DNA of 7,099 nt from an uncultured Eubacterium sp. (GCA_900550135.1 URQO01000078.1:1-7099), one strand, 5' to 3'. Shown: positions 1 through 6,750, numbered from the stretch's first letter. Translations and numbers: made by a program. The notes: generated by a model from the sequence alone, not told the origin.

Positions 1-951
1 GCCTCCTGCAATACCCAGGTCAGCCTCTCTTGCCTCTCCCGGACCATTAACAACACATCCCATTACAGCAACTTTTATGTCTAAATCATATTTCTGTACC
101 ATTTTCTCTACTTTTTTTGCAAGACCTATTAAATCAATCTGAGTTCTTCCACATGTAGGACATGAAACAACGGAAATACCACCCTTTCTAAGTCCTAATG
201 TTTTTAAAATAAGTTTGGCACTGTAAATTTCCTCTACAGGGTCGCCTGTAAGTGAAACTCTTATGGTGTCACCTATGCCCTGGCTTAAAATAAGTGAAAG
301 TCCGATTGCTGATTTAATATTGCCTGAGGTAACTGTACCTGATTCAGTAATACCAACATGTAATGGGTAATGTGTTTTTTCTGCAATTAACTCATGAGCT
401 TTTACACACATCATTACATCTGATGATTTTATACTGATTACCAAATTATCATATCCTAACTCTTCAATAATCTTTACTTTATCAAGAGCACTTTCAACTA
501 TGCCCTCAGCAGTTACCTTGCCATATTTTTCTAATATGTTCTTCTCTAAAGAACCACTGTTTACTCCAACTCTAATTGGAATATTTTTTGCCTTTGCAAC
601 TTCTACTACAGCCTTTACTTTTTCAATGTCTCCAATATTTCCCGGATTTATTCTAATCTTGTCTGCACCGTTTTCCATTGCTGCAATAGCAAGTCTGTAA
701 TCAAAATGTATGTCTGCAACAAGTGGAATGTTTATATGTTTTTTAATTTCTGATATAGCATGGGCTGCTTCCATAGTTGGCACTGCACATCGTATAATGT
801 CACACCCTGCCTCTTCTAACTGTTTTATCTGCTTTACAGTAGCTTCAACATCTTCAGTTTTTGTATTTGTCATAGATTGAATCATAATAGGATTGCCACC
901 ACCTATGACTTTATTTCCAATTTTTATAACTTTAGTATTATCTCTAAACAT
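1..951 (-). CDS. ispG: 4-hydroxy-3-methylbut-2-enyl diphosphate synthase, 3' end cut by the window
   Basis: IspG (GcpE) is the cytoplasmic [4Fe-4S] enzyme that reductively opens MEcPP to HMBPP, the penultimate MEP-pathway step. I translated 317 codons; the C-terminus lies beyond position 1. The short bacterial form is roughly 350-370 residues, so most is present. The N-terminal TIM-barrel part contains IMIQSMTNTKTEDV, GCDIIRCAVP, PLVADIHFDYRLA and KIRINPGNIG. The C-terminal part has the cluster ligands: Cys264 and Cys267 in SCPTCGRT, Cys299 in GCVVNGPGE, and the adjacent Glu306, the known fourth ligand. It is the last visible gene of the cluster, 70 nt after rseP. The ATG at 951 is chosen for its conventional start; a weak GGGA lies 6 nt upstream. 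An in-frame GTG at 963 would add four residues but has no Shine-Dalgarno. I see no convincing promoter in the gap, so read-through from rseP is likely. Identification is secure; the start is slightly uncertain. Confidence 0.97.
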   Translation of the reverse strand, partial: MFRDNTKVIKIGNKVIGGGNPIMIQSMTNTKTEDVEATVKQIKQLEEAGCDIIRCAVPTMEAAHAISEIKKHINIPLVADIHFDYRLAIAAMENGADKIRINPGNIGDIEKVKAVVEVAKAKNIPIRVGVNSGSLEKNILEKYGKVTAEGIVESALDKVKIIEELGYDNLVISIKSSDVMMCVKAHELIAEKTHYPLHVGITESGTVTSGNIKSAIGLSLILSQGIGDTIRVSLTGDPVEEIYSAKLILKTLGLRKGGISVVSCPTCGRTQIDLIGLAKKVEKMVQKYDLDIKVAVMGCVVNGPGEAREADLGIAGG

Positions 952-1021
952 ATCTTTTCCCACTTTTACTTTTTTAAATTAATATATTTCTACATCATTT
1001 TTTAAGTTTCAATGTCTAATA

Positions 1022-2326
1022 TTACATAATCAGCTTTCTGATATCATTGAACAGCAAAAATACCATCAACACCATAAGAAGTATAAATCCAATAAAGTGA
1101 ATCATACCTTCCTTATCTTTTGGTATCTTCTTTCTTGTAATAAGTTCTACCAGATATAAGAACAATCTTCCACCGTCCAATGCCGGTATTGGAAGTAAAT
1201 TCATTACACCAAGGTTTGCACTAAGCATAATTGCCAGATTGATAAGTGTCAAAATTGTAACTGCCACACCTTCTGATTTTGCTGATGAATATGTGTCTCC
1301 AATTACATCTACAATACCTACTGGTCCTGATATTTCATTTGCTGATACTTTTCCCGTTACAAGCATCTTTAAACTCTTTAAAACAGTTGCAATCTCATAT
1401 CTGACTTCTGTAAAACTATATTTGATAACACCGCCAACTGATTGTTTTTCTCTTGCAAGATTATACTCAAAACCTCTTGTTGAATACTGGGTTTTGATTG
1501 GTGTTACTTTTACCTTTACTTCTTTTCCTTTTCTATCTAATGTAATGTTGACTACATTATCTCCAAAAGGATGTTTCTCCAAATACCGGGACATTTCTTC
1601 GCCGGTCTTTATTGGAGTGCCATCAATTTCAGTAACAGCATCTCCTATTTCCACACCTGCTTTTGAAAAAGCTGAATCTCTTGTAACCTGTGTTATTTCA
1701 GCTTTTGTATCTGATGGAGAATAACTCATTCCCACCATATATTTATTTTCTGATTCAGGTTTGTATGCGATTGTATGTTTTTCGCCATTTCTTTCAAATG
1801 TAACAGTCATTTCACTGCCATCTAGTGGATTGACATAATCCTCTAAATAAATTTCTCTGCCGAGAGTAGCATGTGCTCCGTTATAATTTACAATACGGTC
1901 TCCTTCTCTTAAACCTGCTGCATATGCAGGAGAACTTTTTTCAATATGGGTAACATATGAAACATCTGCTCCCTTTGCTCCCATAACAATAAGTGCCAGA
2001 ATAAATGCCAATATAAAGTTAAAAAATGGTCCCGCAAATACAATTGCCATTCTTGCCCATATTGACTTTGAATTGAAAGAACCTTCCTCTTCGTTATCTT
2101 CATCTTCACCAAGCATGGCACAAGAGCCACCAAGTGGAAGCAACTTAAGAGAATATCTTGTTCCACTTTTTGCCACTTTACTAAGGATTCTTGGTCCCAT
2201 ACCTACTGAAAATTCATTTACCACTACTTTGTTCTTCTTGGCTACAATAAAATGTCCAAACTCATGTATTAAAACTAATACACTAAAAATGATTAACGCT
2301 ATAATTATACTAATTGCTGTCTGCAT
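1022..2326 (-). CDS. rseP: RseP/RasP-family site-2 zinc metalloprotease (M50), integral membrane
   Basis: This intramembrane protease cuts transmembrane segments such as anti-sigma factors and leftover signal peptides; RasP is the Bacillus counterpart. With the ATG at 2326 it has 434 residues, normal for the family. Seen in sequence: TM1 (about 5-27) carries the zinc motif HEFGH (His21, Glu22, His25). TM2 (about 92-116) has the conserved GPFFN at 99-103. Two PDZ-like segments follow (about 120-190 and 207-277, with AYAAGLREGD and AFSKAGVEIGD). GPVGI lies at 334-338. TM3 (about 354-378) leads into NLLPIPALDGG with the third metal ligand Asp384, and TM4 spans about 409-427. The gene starts 2 nt after the dxr stop, suggesting translational coupling. 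The ORF can open at a GTG at 2335, but that codon lies inside the AGGTGG ribosome site, so the ATG is preferred. Substrates cannot be told from the window, as no anti-sigma gene is visible. Confidence 0.96.
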   Translation of the reverse strand: MQTAISIIIALIIFSVLVLIHEFGHFIVAKKNKVVVNEFSVGMGPRILSKVAKSGTRYSLKLLPLGGSCAMLGEDEDNEEEGSFNSKSIWARMAIVFAGPFFNFILAFILALIVMGAKGADVSYVTHIEKSSPAYAAGLREGDRIVNYNGAHATLGREIYLEDYVNPLDGSEMTVTFERNGEKHTIAYKPESENKYMVGMSYSPSDTKAEITQVTRDSAFSKAGVEIGDAVTEIDGTPIKTGEEMSRYLEKHPFGDNVVNITLDRKGKEVKVKVTPIKTQYSTRGFEYNLAREKQSVGGVIKYSFTEVRYEIATVLKSLKMLVTGKVSANEISGPVGIVDVIGDTYSSAKSEGVAVTILTLINLAIMLSANLGVMNLLPIPALDGGRLFLYLVELITRKKIPKDKEGMIHFIGFILLMVLMVFLLFNDIRKLIM

Positions 2327-2328
2327 TA

Positions 2329-3471
2329 TTACCACCTACTATCAATGAGCTCATAAGCCCACCCCTCTGTTTCTAATATTTGTTCAACTGTTGGATTTTC
2401 AATATTCTTATGATTTTCCATACAATATTCTATAATGTCTGTTATTTCTAAAAAGCCTATTTCTCTATTTAAGAACTTGGCTACAGCCTTTTCATTGGCT
2501 GCATTAAACACAGTTGGCATAGAGCCACCCATTCGTCCTGCTTTAAAGGCCAAATCAAGTCCTACAAAATTGTTCAAATCAGGCTGCTCAAATGTAATCT
2601 GACCTATTTTTGCAAAATCAAGTCTGTCTCCAGCCAGATATCTTCTTTCCGGATAATATAAAGCATATTGAATAGGAAGCTTCATGTCCGGAGTTCCAAG
2701 CTGTGCTATCACTGCTCCATCCTTAAACTGAACCATTGAATGTATTATGCTTTGTGGCTGAACAATAGGCTTTACATCATCTATGTCAACATTAAACAAC
2801 CACTTTGCTTCTATCACTTCAAGTCCTTTGTTTACCATTGTAGCAGAATCGATGGTTATTTTTTGTCCCATGGCCCAATTTGGATGTTTCAATGCATCTT
2901 CAACCTGCACATTTTTCATCTGCTCTCTGGTCCGGCCTCTAAAAGGTCCACCTGATGCAGTAAGTAAAATCTTGTCAATCTCTTTTGGACTTTCGCCGTT
3001 TAATGACTGAAAGATTGCGCTATGCTCACTGTCTACAGGTAAAATCTTTACGCCATATTCTTTTGCCGTGCTCATTACAATATGTCCTGCCGTAACAAGG
3101 GTTTCCTTGTTTGCAAGGGCAATGTCTTTTCCTGCCTTTATTGCCTCAAGGGTAGGTCTGATACCTATCATACCTACAAAAGCCGTAACAACAATCTCTG
3201 CTTTTTTGTAAACTGCTGCTTCTATTAATCCATCCATACCTGTAACAACCTTTACAGGTGTATCAGCTACCATTATCTTTAATTTGCCGGCAGCTTCTTC
3301 ATTGTATACGCATACAACATCAGGATGGAACTCTCTTATCTGCTCTTCCAATTTGTTTATGTTTGAACCTGCTGCAATTGCCACAACATTCAAATCATCA
3401 TTGGCTCTTACTATATCAAGTGTCTGTGTTCCTATTGAACCTGTTGAGCCTAGTATAGAAATATTTTTCAT
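2329..3471 (-). CDS. dxr: 1-deoxy-D-xylulose 5-phosphate reductoisomerase
   Basis: Dxr (IspC) rearranges and reduces DXP to MEP with NADPH and a divalent metal, the first committed MEP-pathway step, in the cytoplasm. The 380-residue product is full length for the family. The NADPH-binding loop GSTGSIG is at residues 8-14, and ALANKETLV at about 118-126. The metal and substrate site is complete: Asp147 and Glu149 in PVDSEHSAIFQ, ASGGPFRG at about 172-179, His196 in HPNWAMGQK, Asn214 and Lys215, and Glu218 in NKGLEVIEAKWLF. A C-terminal helical domain follows (about 300-380). The start ATG at 3471 has an AGAGGA ribosome site that overlaps the cdsA stop codon; the gap to cdsA is 11 nt. Its neighbours ispG and uppS work in the same isoprenoid route. 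Nothing in the protein looks unusual, and the identification is firm. Confidence 0.98.
   Translation of the reverse strand: MKNISILGSTGSIGTQTLDIVRANDDLNVVAIAAGSNINKLEEQIREFHPDVVCVYNEEAAGKLKIMVADTPVKVVTGMDGLIEAAVYKKAEIVVTAFVGMIGIRPTLEAIKAGKDIALANKETLVTAGHIVMSTAKEYGVKILPVDSEHSAIFQSLNGESPKEIDKILLTASGGPFRGRTREQMKNVQVEDALKHPNWAMGQKITIDSATMVNKGLEVIEAKWLFNVDIDDVKPIVQPQSIIHSMVQFKDGAVIAQLGTPDMKLPIQYALYYPERRYLAGDRLDFAKIGQITFEQPDLNNFVGLDLAFKAGRMGGSMPTVFNAANEKAVAKFLNREIGFLEITDIIEYCMENHKNIENPTVEQILETEGWAYELIDSRW
2332..2337 (-). promoter_or_regulatory. Ribosome binding site deciding the rseP start
   Basis: On the minus strand AGGTGG lies 5 nt before the ATG at 2326. It overlaps the end of dxr and the alternative in-frame GTG at 2335. 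This supports starting rseP at 2326 (434 residues) rather than 2335 (437 residues). Confidence 0.75.
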
Positions 3472-3482
3472 TTATTTATCCT

Positions 3483-4307
3483 CTAAAAAATCTGTAATAA
3501 CATCCAAATAATTGGTGCCACATATATAACACTGTCAAATCTGTCCATTATACCGCCGTGACCGGGAATAAGCTTACCATAATCCTTTATGCCGTGGTTT
3601 CTTTTGATAGCTGATGCTGCCAAATCTCCAACCATTGATATTAACGCACCTACTGCACAGATGATTGCAAAAGCAATAACCGGGTGCACTGATAAATTGA
3701 TATGGCTTGAAAATATTGCTGCATATATTGCACCAAGCAATGCTGCTCCAATAACTCCACCTACTGCACCCTCAATGGACTTTTTAGGGCTAAGTACCGG
3801 TGCCATTTTGTGTTTTCCAAAAGCCACACCTGCCACATAAGCACATGTATCACTTGCCCATGAGCAAAGGAATATAAGCCATACTGTGTATGCTCCATTA
3901 TTTCCATTTCTTATTAAATATATATATGAAAGTAATACCCCTCCATATAACATGCACATCAACGCATTTGAAATCTGCTCTGTTTTAAACTTTGGGAACA
4001 TAAATACATACTCTGCCAATAAACAGATTAAAAATACTATTATCAGCATAAAGGTATACTGTGTCTTATCTGTGAAGATTAATGCATAATATCCAATTAA
4101 AGCCACGTATCCTGTAATTCCCGGAACAGTTTTTTCAATTCCAAGTACTTTGTAAAGTTCATATACTGCAAGCATTGAAATCAAAAAATTGAATCCAAAA
4201 AGAACATATCCACCTGTAACAACAGTTGCCAATATTAAAGCAACCAAAACTATACCGCTACAAAGTCTTGTAACAAAAGATTTGTTTGCAAATTTACCTA
4301 AAATCAT
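3483..4307 (-). CDS. cdsA: Phosphatidate cytidylyltransferase (CDP-diacylglycerol synthase)
   Basis: CdsA joins CTP and phosphatidic acid to give CDP-diacylglycerol, the precursor of most membrane phospholipids, in the cytoplasmic membrane. The 274-residue protein is a typical length and very hydrophobic, with about seven or eight likely membrane segments (for example about 16-48, 62-78, 85-105, 113-132, 140-160, 180-200 and 207-228). The family signature is fully matched at residues 232-258: Ser232, Lys235-Arg236, Lys241-Asp242, HGG at 250-252, Asp255-Arg256 and Asp258. The upstream motifs SWASDTCAYVAG (Asp153) and SPKKSIEGAVGG are also typical. Its ATG shares one base with the uppS TAA stop, and a GGAGGAG ribosome site sits inside the last uppS codons. 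Translation is therefore probably coupled. The identification is firm. Confidence 0.97.
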   Translation of the reverse strand: MILGKFANKSFVTRLCSGIVLVALILATVVTGGYVLFGFNFLISMLAVYELYKVLGIEKTVPGITGYVALIGYYALIFTDKTQYTFMLIIVFLICLLAEYVFMFPKFKTEQISNALMCMLYGGVLLSYIYLIRNGNNGAYTVWLIFLCSWASDTCAYVAGVAFGKHKMAPVLSPKKSIEGAVGGVIGAALLGAIYAAIFSSHINLSVHPVIAFAIICAVGALISMVGDLAASAIKRNHGIKDYGKLIPGHGGIMDRFDSVIYVAPIIWMLLQIF

Positions 4308-5035
4308 TATTTAACTCCTCCAAAGCGTCTGTCACGCTGATTGTATTTTACTATGGCTTTCTTTAGTTCTTCTTTGTTAAAATCAGGCCACAATACATCT
4401 GTAAAATAAAACTCCGTATAAGCAAGCTGCCATAACAGATAATTAGAAAGTCGTAATTCTCCACTTGTTCTAATTAAAAGATCAGGATCCGGAATACCCT
4501 TTGTGTCAAGATAACTGCTAATAGTCTCTTCTGTAATGTCTTTAGGATTTAATTTTCCTTCTTTGCAATCCATTGCGATCTGTCTTGTTGCCCTTTTTAT
4601 TTCATCTCTGCTGCCATAATTTAAGGCAATGATAAAAGTAATACCTGTGTTGTCCTTTGAACACTGTTCCAGTTCATTTATTCTGTCTACAATATCCTGA
4701 TCAAGTCCTGTTTTGTCTCCGATAACAAGACATCTCATGTTATTCTTGTTTGCTCTTTCAATACAGTTTGATAAATAATCTCTTAAAAGCTTCATCAAAG
4801 CTTTTACTTCATCATCAGGTCTGTTCCAATTTTCAGTAGAAAATGCATATACCGTAAGATACTTTATGCCAAGGTCATGTGCGTCCTCTATAATTTTTTC
4901 AACGGTTCTGGCTCCTGCTGCGTGTCCTGCCTTTCTAGGCAGAAATCTTTTTTTTGCCCAACGGCCGTTTCCATCTAAAATAATTGCTACATGATTTGGT
5001 ATGTTCATACCTGTAACATCAATTTTTGCTGCCAT
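4307..5035 (-). CDS. uppS: Undecaprenyl diphosphate synthase (cis-prenyltransferase)
   Basis: UppS adds isopentenyl units in cis to farnesyl diphosphate, giving the C55 carrier for peptidoglycan and other envelope polymers. From the ATG at 5035 the protein has 242 residues, normal for the family. Visible motifs are HVAIILDGNGRWAKKR with catalytic Asp21; AGHAAGA with His38; YAFSTENWNRP at about 63-73; NYGSRDEI at 139-146; RTSGELRLSNYLLWQ at 189-203 with Arg189, Arg195 and Ser197; and TEFYFTDVLWPDF with Glu208. The reading frame stays open upstream to an ATG at 5125. That 30-residue extension comes from hairpin DNA, lacks family similarity and is bypassed by a strong ribosome site before 5035, so it is excluded. 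A structured 193-nt gap separates it from frr, while cdsA overlaps its stop by one base. Substrates come from the MEP pathway served by dxr and ispG in the same cluster. Confidence 0.97.
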   Translation of the reverse strand: MAAKIDVTGMNIPNHVAIILDGNGRWAKKRFLPRKAGHAAGARTVEKIIEDAHDLGIKYLTVYAFSTENWNRPDDEVKALMKLLRDYLSNCIERANKNNMRCLVIGDKTGLDQDIVDRINELEQCSKDNTGITFIIALNYGSRDEIKRATRQIAMDCKEGKLNPKDITEETISSYLDTKGIPDPDLLIRTSGELRLSNYLLWQLAYTEFYFTDVLWPDFNKEELKKAIVKYNQRDRRFGGVK

Positions 5036-5040
5036 TAAAG

Positions 5041-5047
5041 CCTCCTT
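5041..5047 (-). promoter_or_regulatory. Strong ribosome binding site deciding the uppS start
   Basis: On the minus strand a near-perfect AAGGAGG lies 5 nt before the ATG at 5035. It places the real uppS start 30 codons inside the longest ORF. Confidence 0.88.
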
Positions 5048-5062
5048 GTTATAACTGAAAAT

Positions 5063-5085
5063 AGAGGAAACATAACGTTTCCTCT
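5063..5085 (+). terminator. Stem-loop with T-run on the plus strand (candidate terminator)
   Basis: The arms AGAGGAAAC (5063-5071) and GTTTCCTCT (5077-5085) pair perfectly over 9 bp around a 5-nt loop (ATAAC). On the plus strand the stem runs straight into TTTTT (5085-5089), the layout of an intrinsic terminator. It would stop transcripts running antisense to the operon. On the minus strand the 3' side is only TATTTT and the stem lies 15 nt before the uppS ribosome site, so there it could instead act as an mRNA leader hairpin. The function is inferred; the inverted repeat is seen directly. Confidence 0.45.
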
Positions 5086-5087
5086 TT

Positions 5088-5190
5088 TTGTAGCCAAAGC
5101 CCGGCAAGTGATATCGTGCTTGCACGAAATATCATTTGCCGGTCGTAAGAACATCGAAAAGCTATGCTTTGAGATGTCTGCTTGCTACAA
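5088..5190. repeat. Structured element: two hairpins enclosed by a 7-bp terminal inverted repeat
   Basis: The ends TTGTAGC (5088-5094) and GCTACAA (5184-5190) are perfect inverted repeats. Hairpin A inside them: CCGGCAA (5101-5107) pairs with TTGCCGG (5136-5142), continues through G5108-T5135 and TGATAT/ATATCA, then after a 2-nt bulge adds a CGTG/CACG tip (5115-5118 with 5123-5126). Hairpin B: ACATC (5151-5155) pairs with GATGT (5173-5177), and AAAGC (5158-5162) with GCTTT (5166-5170), separated by a symmetric GA/GA mismatch. Together they draw a three-way junction. It fills most of an unusually long gap in an otherwise tight operon. It could be a MITE- or REP-like repeat, or a structured RNA; I do not recognise a named family and see no target-site duplication. 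Confidence 0.6.
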
Positions 5191-5217
5191 TCGAGTAGGG
5201 TTTAAGCCTACTCGATT
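5189..5217. other. 11-bp perfect stem-loop just downstream of frr
   Basis: AATCGAGTAGG (5189-5199) and CCTACTCGATT (5207-5217) form a perfect 11-bp stem with a 7-nt loop. It begins 11 nt past the frr stop. In the operon direction no U-run follows (GTAGCAAGC), so it does not look like an intrinsic terminator. It may protect or process the pyrH-frr mRNA end. In the plus direction it is followed by ATCTTTG, only weakly terminator-like. Its left arm shares two bases with the end of the neighbouring inverted-repeat element. Confidence 0.6.
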
Positions 5218-5228
5218 ATCTTTGTAAA

Positions 5229-5783
5229 TTAAACTGTCATAATCTCCTGTGATTTTGCTTCAACAGCTTCATCAACTTTCTTTACATATGTGTCTGTACT
5301 CTTTTGTACATCATCTTCATATCCTTTAATCTCATCTTCTGAGATACCGTCTTCTTTTCCTTTTTTCTTTAATGCATCCATTGCATCACGTCTGATATTT
5401 CTAACGGCAACCTTTGCATTTTCACCTTTTTTCTTAATGTCCTTTACAATTTCTTTTCTTCTTTCTTCTGTAAGTTCAGGATATACAAGTCTGATAACCT
5501 TTCCGTCATTTGTAGGTGTAATACCAATATCTGATGCCATCAAAGCATGTTCGATTTCACCTAAAATAGATGGGTCAAAAGGCTTGATTGCAATAACTCT
5601 TGCCTCTGGTACTGATACGTTACCAACCTGCTGAATAGGTGTTGGTGCTCCGTAATAATCAACTGTGATTCTGTCTAAAACTCTTGGGTTTGCTCTACCT
5701 GCTCTAATTGCAGCAAACTCATCATCTAAGTTTTTAAGAGACTTCTCCATTTTTTCTTCGTATGTCATTAATAATTCTTCCAT
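5229..5783 (-). CDS. frr: Ribosome recycling factor
   Basis: RRF works with EF-G to split post-termination ribosomes after peptide release, in the cytoplasm. The 184-residue product matches the usual 185 or so. Domain I is formed by the N-terminal helix and the long charged C-terminal helices (about 104-184). RAGRANP is at 27-33, and the domain II beta region spans about 34-103, with TVDYYGAPTPI and VSVPEARVIAIKPFD. The arginines of the RNA-contacting helix are present in VAVRNIRRDA (Arg128, Arg131, Arg132). The ATG at 5783 is preceded by AAAGGAG with 6-nt spacing; the internal Met6 lacks a ribosome site. It lies 26 nt after pyrH, the classic pairing. Downstream there is a hairpin-rich gap before uppS, so expression of the two halves of the operon may be uncoupled there (inference). 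Confidence 0.98.
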   Translation of the reverse strand: MEELLMTYEEKMEKSLKNLDDEFAAIRAGRANPRVLDRITVDYYGAPTPIQQVGNVSVPEARVIAIKPFDPSILGEIEHALMASDIGITPTNDGKVIRLVYPELTEERRKEIVKDIKKKGENAKVAVRNIRRDAMDALKKKGKEDGISEDEIKGYEDDVQKSTDTYVKKVDEAVEAKSQEIMTV

Positions 5784-5809
5784 AATAAACTCCTTTATTT
5801 TTATAAGTC

Positions 5810-6508
5810 TTACTCTACTGTAATCTTTGTTCCTATCTTTTCACCGGAAACGGCCTTGTTAATGCTGTCTTCTTCATTTAAACCGAATAACAACATAGGC
5901 ATCTTGTTTTCCATTGCAAGTACACTTGCTGCTAAGTCAATAACTCCAAGTCTGTCATCAACAATCTTTGAAATAGGTAACTCGTCATATTTCTTTGCAG
6001 CAGGGTTTACAGCAGGGTCGCTGTCATAAACTCCGTCAATTGCCTTTGCGCCTAAAATGCAGTCTGCCTCAATCTCAATGGCGCGAAGTACCATAGTCAT
6101 ATCTGTTGAGAAATATGGATGACCTGTTCCACCTGCAAAAAATACTACCTTGCCTGCATTCAGATCTGATACTGCTTCATCTTTTGAAAACTGCTTTGTC
6201 CATGTGCCACATGCAAATGGTGTGTAAACATTTGTGTCCATACCTTCAGTTCTGAAAATCTCTGAAACATACATGCAGTTCATAATTGTTGCAAGCATGC
6301 CAATACCGTCAGCCTTTGGTCTGTCAATCTTGTTGCTTGTACGTCCTCTCCAGAAATTTCCGCCACCAATAACAATGGCTACCTGAACTCCTTTATCTAC
6401 TATGGCTTTTACCTGTTTTGCTACTGCTACACAGGTATCTTCATCAAAGCCTGTCTTTTTGTCACCGGCCAATGCTTCGCCGCTTAATTTAAGTAAAACT
6501 CTATTCAT
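5810..6508 (-). CDS. pyrH: UMP kinase (uridylate kinase)
   Basis: PyrH phosphorylates UMP to UDP with ATP, a step in pyrimidine nucleotide synthesis; it belongs to the amino-acid-kinase fold and acts in the cytoplasm as a hexamer in known bacteria. The 232-residue product is near the usual 235-245. Motifs seen: KLSGEAL at 7-13 (phosphate contacts), IGGGNFWRG at 47-55, ADGIGMLATIMN at 66-77 with the UMP-binding Asp67, GGTGHPYFSTD at 126-136, and GAKAIDGVYDSDP at 153-165. The segment around 67-71 reads ADGIGML where many PyrH proteins have GDHMGML, a conservative variant. The ATG at 6508 is preceded by AAAGGAG about 10 nt upstream. It appears to be the first gene of its transcript here; the rpsB-tsf pair common upstream in Firmicutes is absent, replaced by a divergent gene. 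Confidence 0.97.
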   Translation of the reverse strand: MNRVLLKLSGEALAGDKKTGFDEDTCVAVAKQVKAIVDKGVQVAIVIGGGNFWRGRTSNKIDRPKADGIGMLATIMNCMYVSEIFRTEGMDTNVYTPFACGTWTKQFSKDEAVSDLNAGKVVFFAGGTGHPYFSTDMTMVLRAIEIEADCILGAKAIDGVYDSDPAVNPAAKKYDELPISKIVDDRLGVIDLAASVLAMENKMPMLLFGLNEEDSINKAVSGEKIGTKITVE

Positions 6509-6541
6509 TTTTCTTTTTCTCCTTTGGTCAAAACCTAGGAC

Positions 6542-6595
6542 TAGAATATCATATATCAGTAAAAAAATAAAGGTCTATATTAACTGATAATTCTA
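6542..6595 (-). promoter_or_regulatory. Inverted repeat in the predicted pyrH leader
   Basis: Plus-strand arms TAGAAT (6542-6547) and TATCAGT (6554-6560) pair with ACTGATA (6583-6589) and ATTCTA (6590-6595). This gives 6 + 7 bp with one 6-nt bulge and a 22-nt loop. It lies wholly within the expected pyrH 5' leader. No U-run follows in the minus direction, so it is not an intrinsic attenuator by itself. The pairing is seen; any regulatory role is inferred. Confidence 0.4.
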
Positions 6596-6607
6596 CTGTT
6601 TTTTCAG

Positions 6608-6636
6608 TTTATATAATATTTAATCAATGCAGTCAA
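6608..6636 (-). promoter_or_regulatory. Candidate sigma-A promoter for the pyrH operon
   Basis: On the minus strand a -35 box TTGACT (6636-6631) and a -10 box TATAAA (6613-6608) are separated by exactly 17 nt; each matches the consensus at five of six positions. Transcription would begin near 6601, giving a leader of about 92 nt. It is the best promoter-like match I found on the minus strand. Confidence 0.7.
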
Positions 6637-6750
6637 ACTTTCTTTGCTTCTGATGTATGTGCTGTAAAAATCTACATCTGACACAGGACAAAATCTTAAG
6701 CATATCCTTTTTTATATTTTTAAGTTTTTTTACATTTATTGTCTTTTAAA

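Noticed and set aside
500..700. Plus-strand ORF of 66 codons inside ispG
   Set aside because: It lies antisense within a clearly conserved enzyme and has no ribosome site or recognisable domain.
952..1021. Possible promoter for ispG in the rseP-ispG gap
   Set aside because: TTGAAA (1012-1007) and TATATT (986-981) are 20 nt apart, too far for a normal promoter; AT-rich DNA gives such matches by chance.
1239..1724. Plus-strand ORF of 161 codons inside rseP
   Set aside because: It is the antisense shadow of the PDZ region of rseP; the product shows no family resemblance and no ribosome site was noted.
1909..2166. Minus-strand ORF of 85 codons within rseP in another frame
   Set aside because: It overlaps the first PDZ and TM2 coding region out of frame, with low-complexity product and no support.
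5088..5190. tRNA gene in the frr-uppS gap
   Set aside because: The outer 7-bp pairing and inner arms suggested a cloverleaf, but the arm lengths and spacing do not fit and there is no T-loop consensus (GTTCGA-type) or proper anticodon arm.
5088..5190. Recent transposon insertion with target duplication
   Set aside because: The bases flanking the terminal inverted repeats (CTCTTT on the left, TCGAGT on the right) are not direct repeats, and no transposase is present.
5189..5217. Intrinsic terminator ending a pyrH-frr transcript
   Set aside because: The stem is perfect but no U-run follows in the minus direction, and no convincing promoter was found for uppS downstream.
5290..5634. Plus-strand ORF of 114 codons inside frr
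   Set aside because: It is antisense to the conserved RRF coding sequence; its Ser/Phe-rich product is the usual shadow of a Lys/Glu-rich gene.
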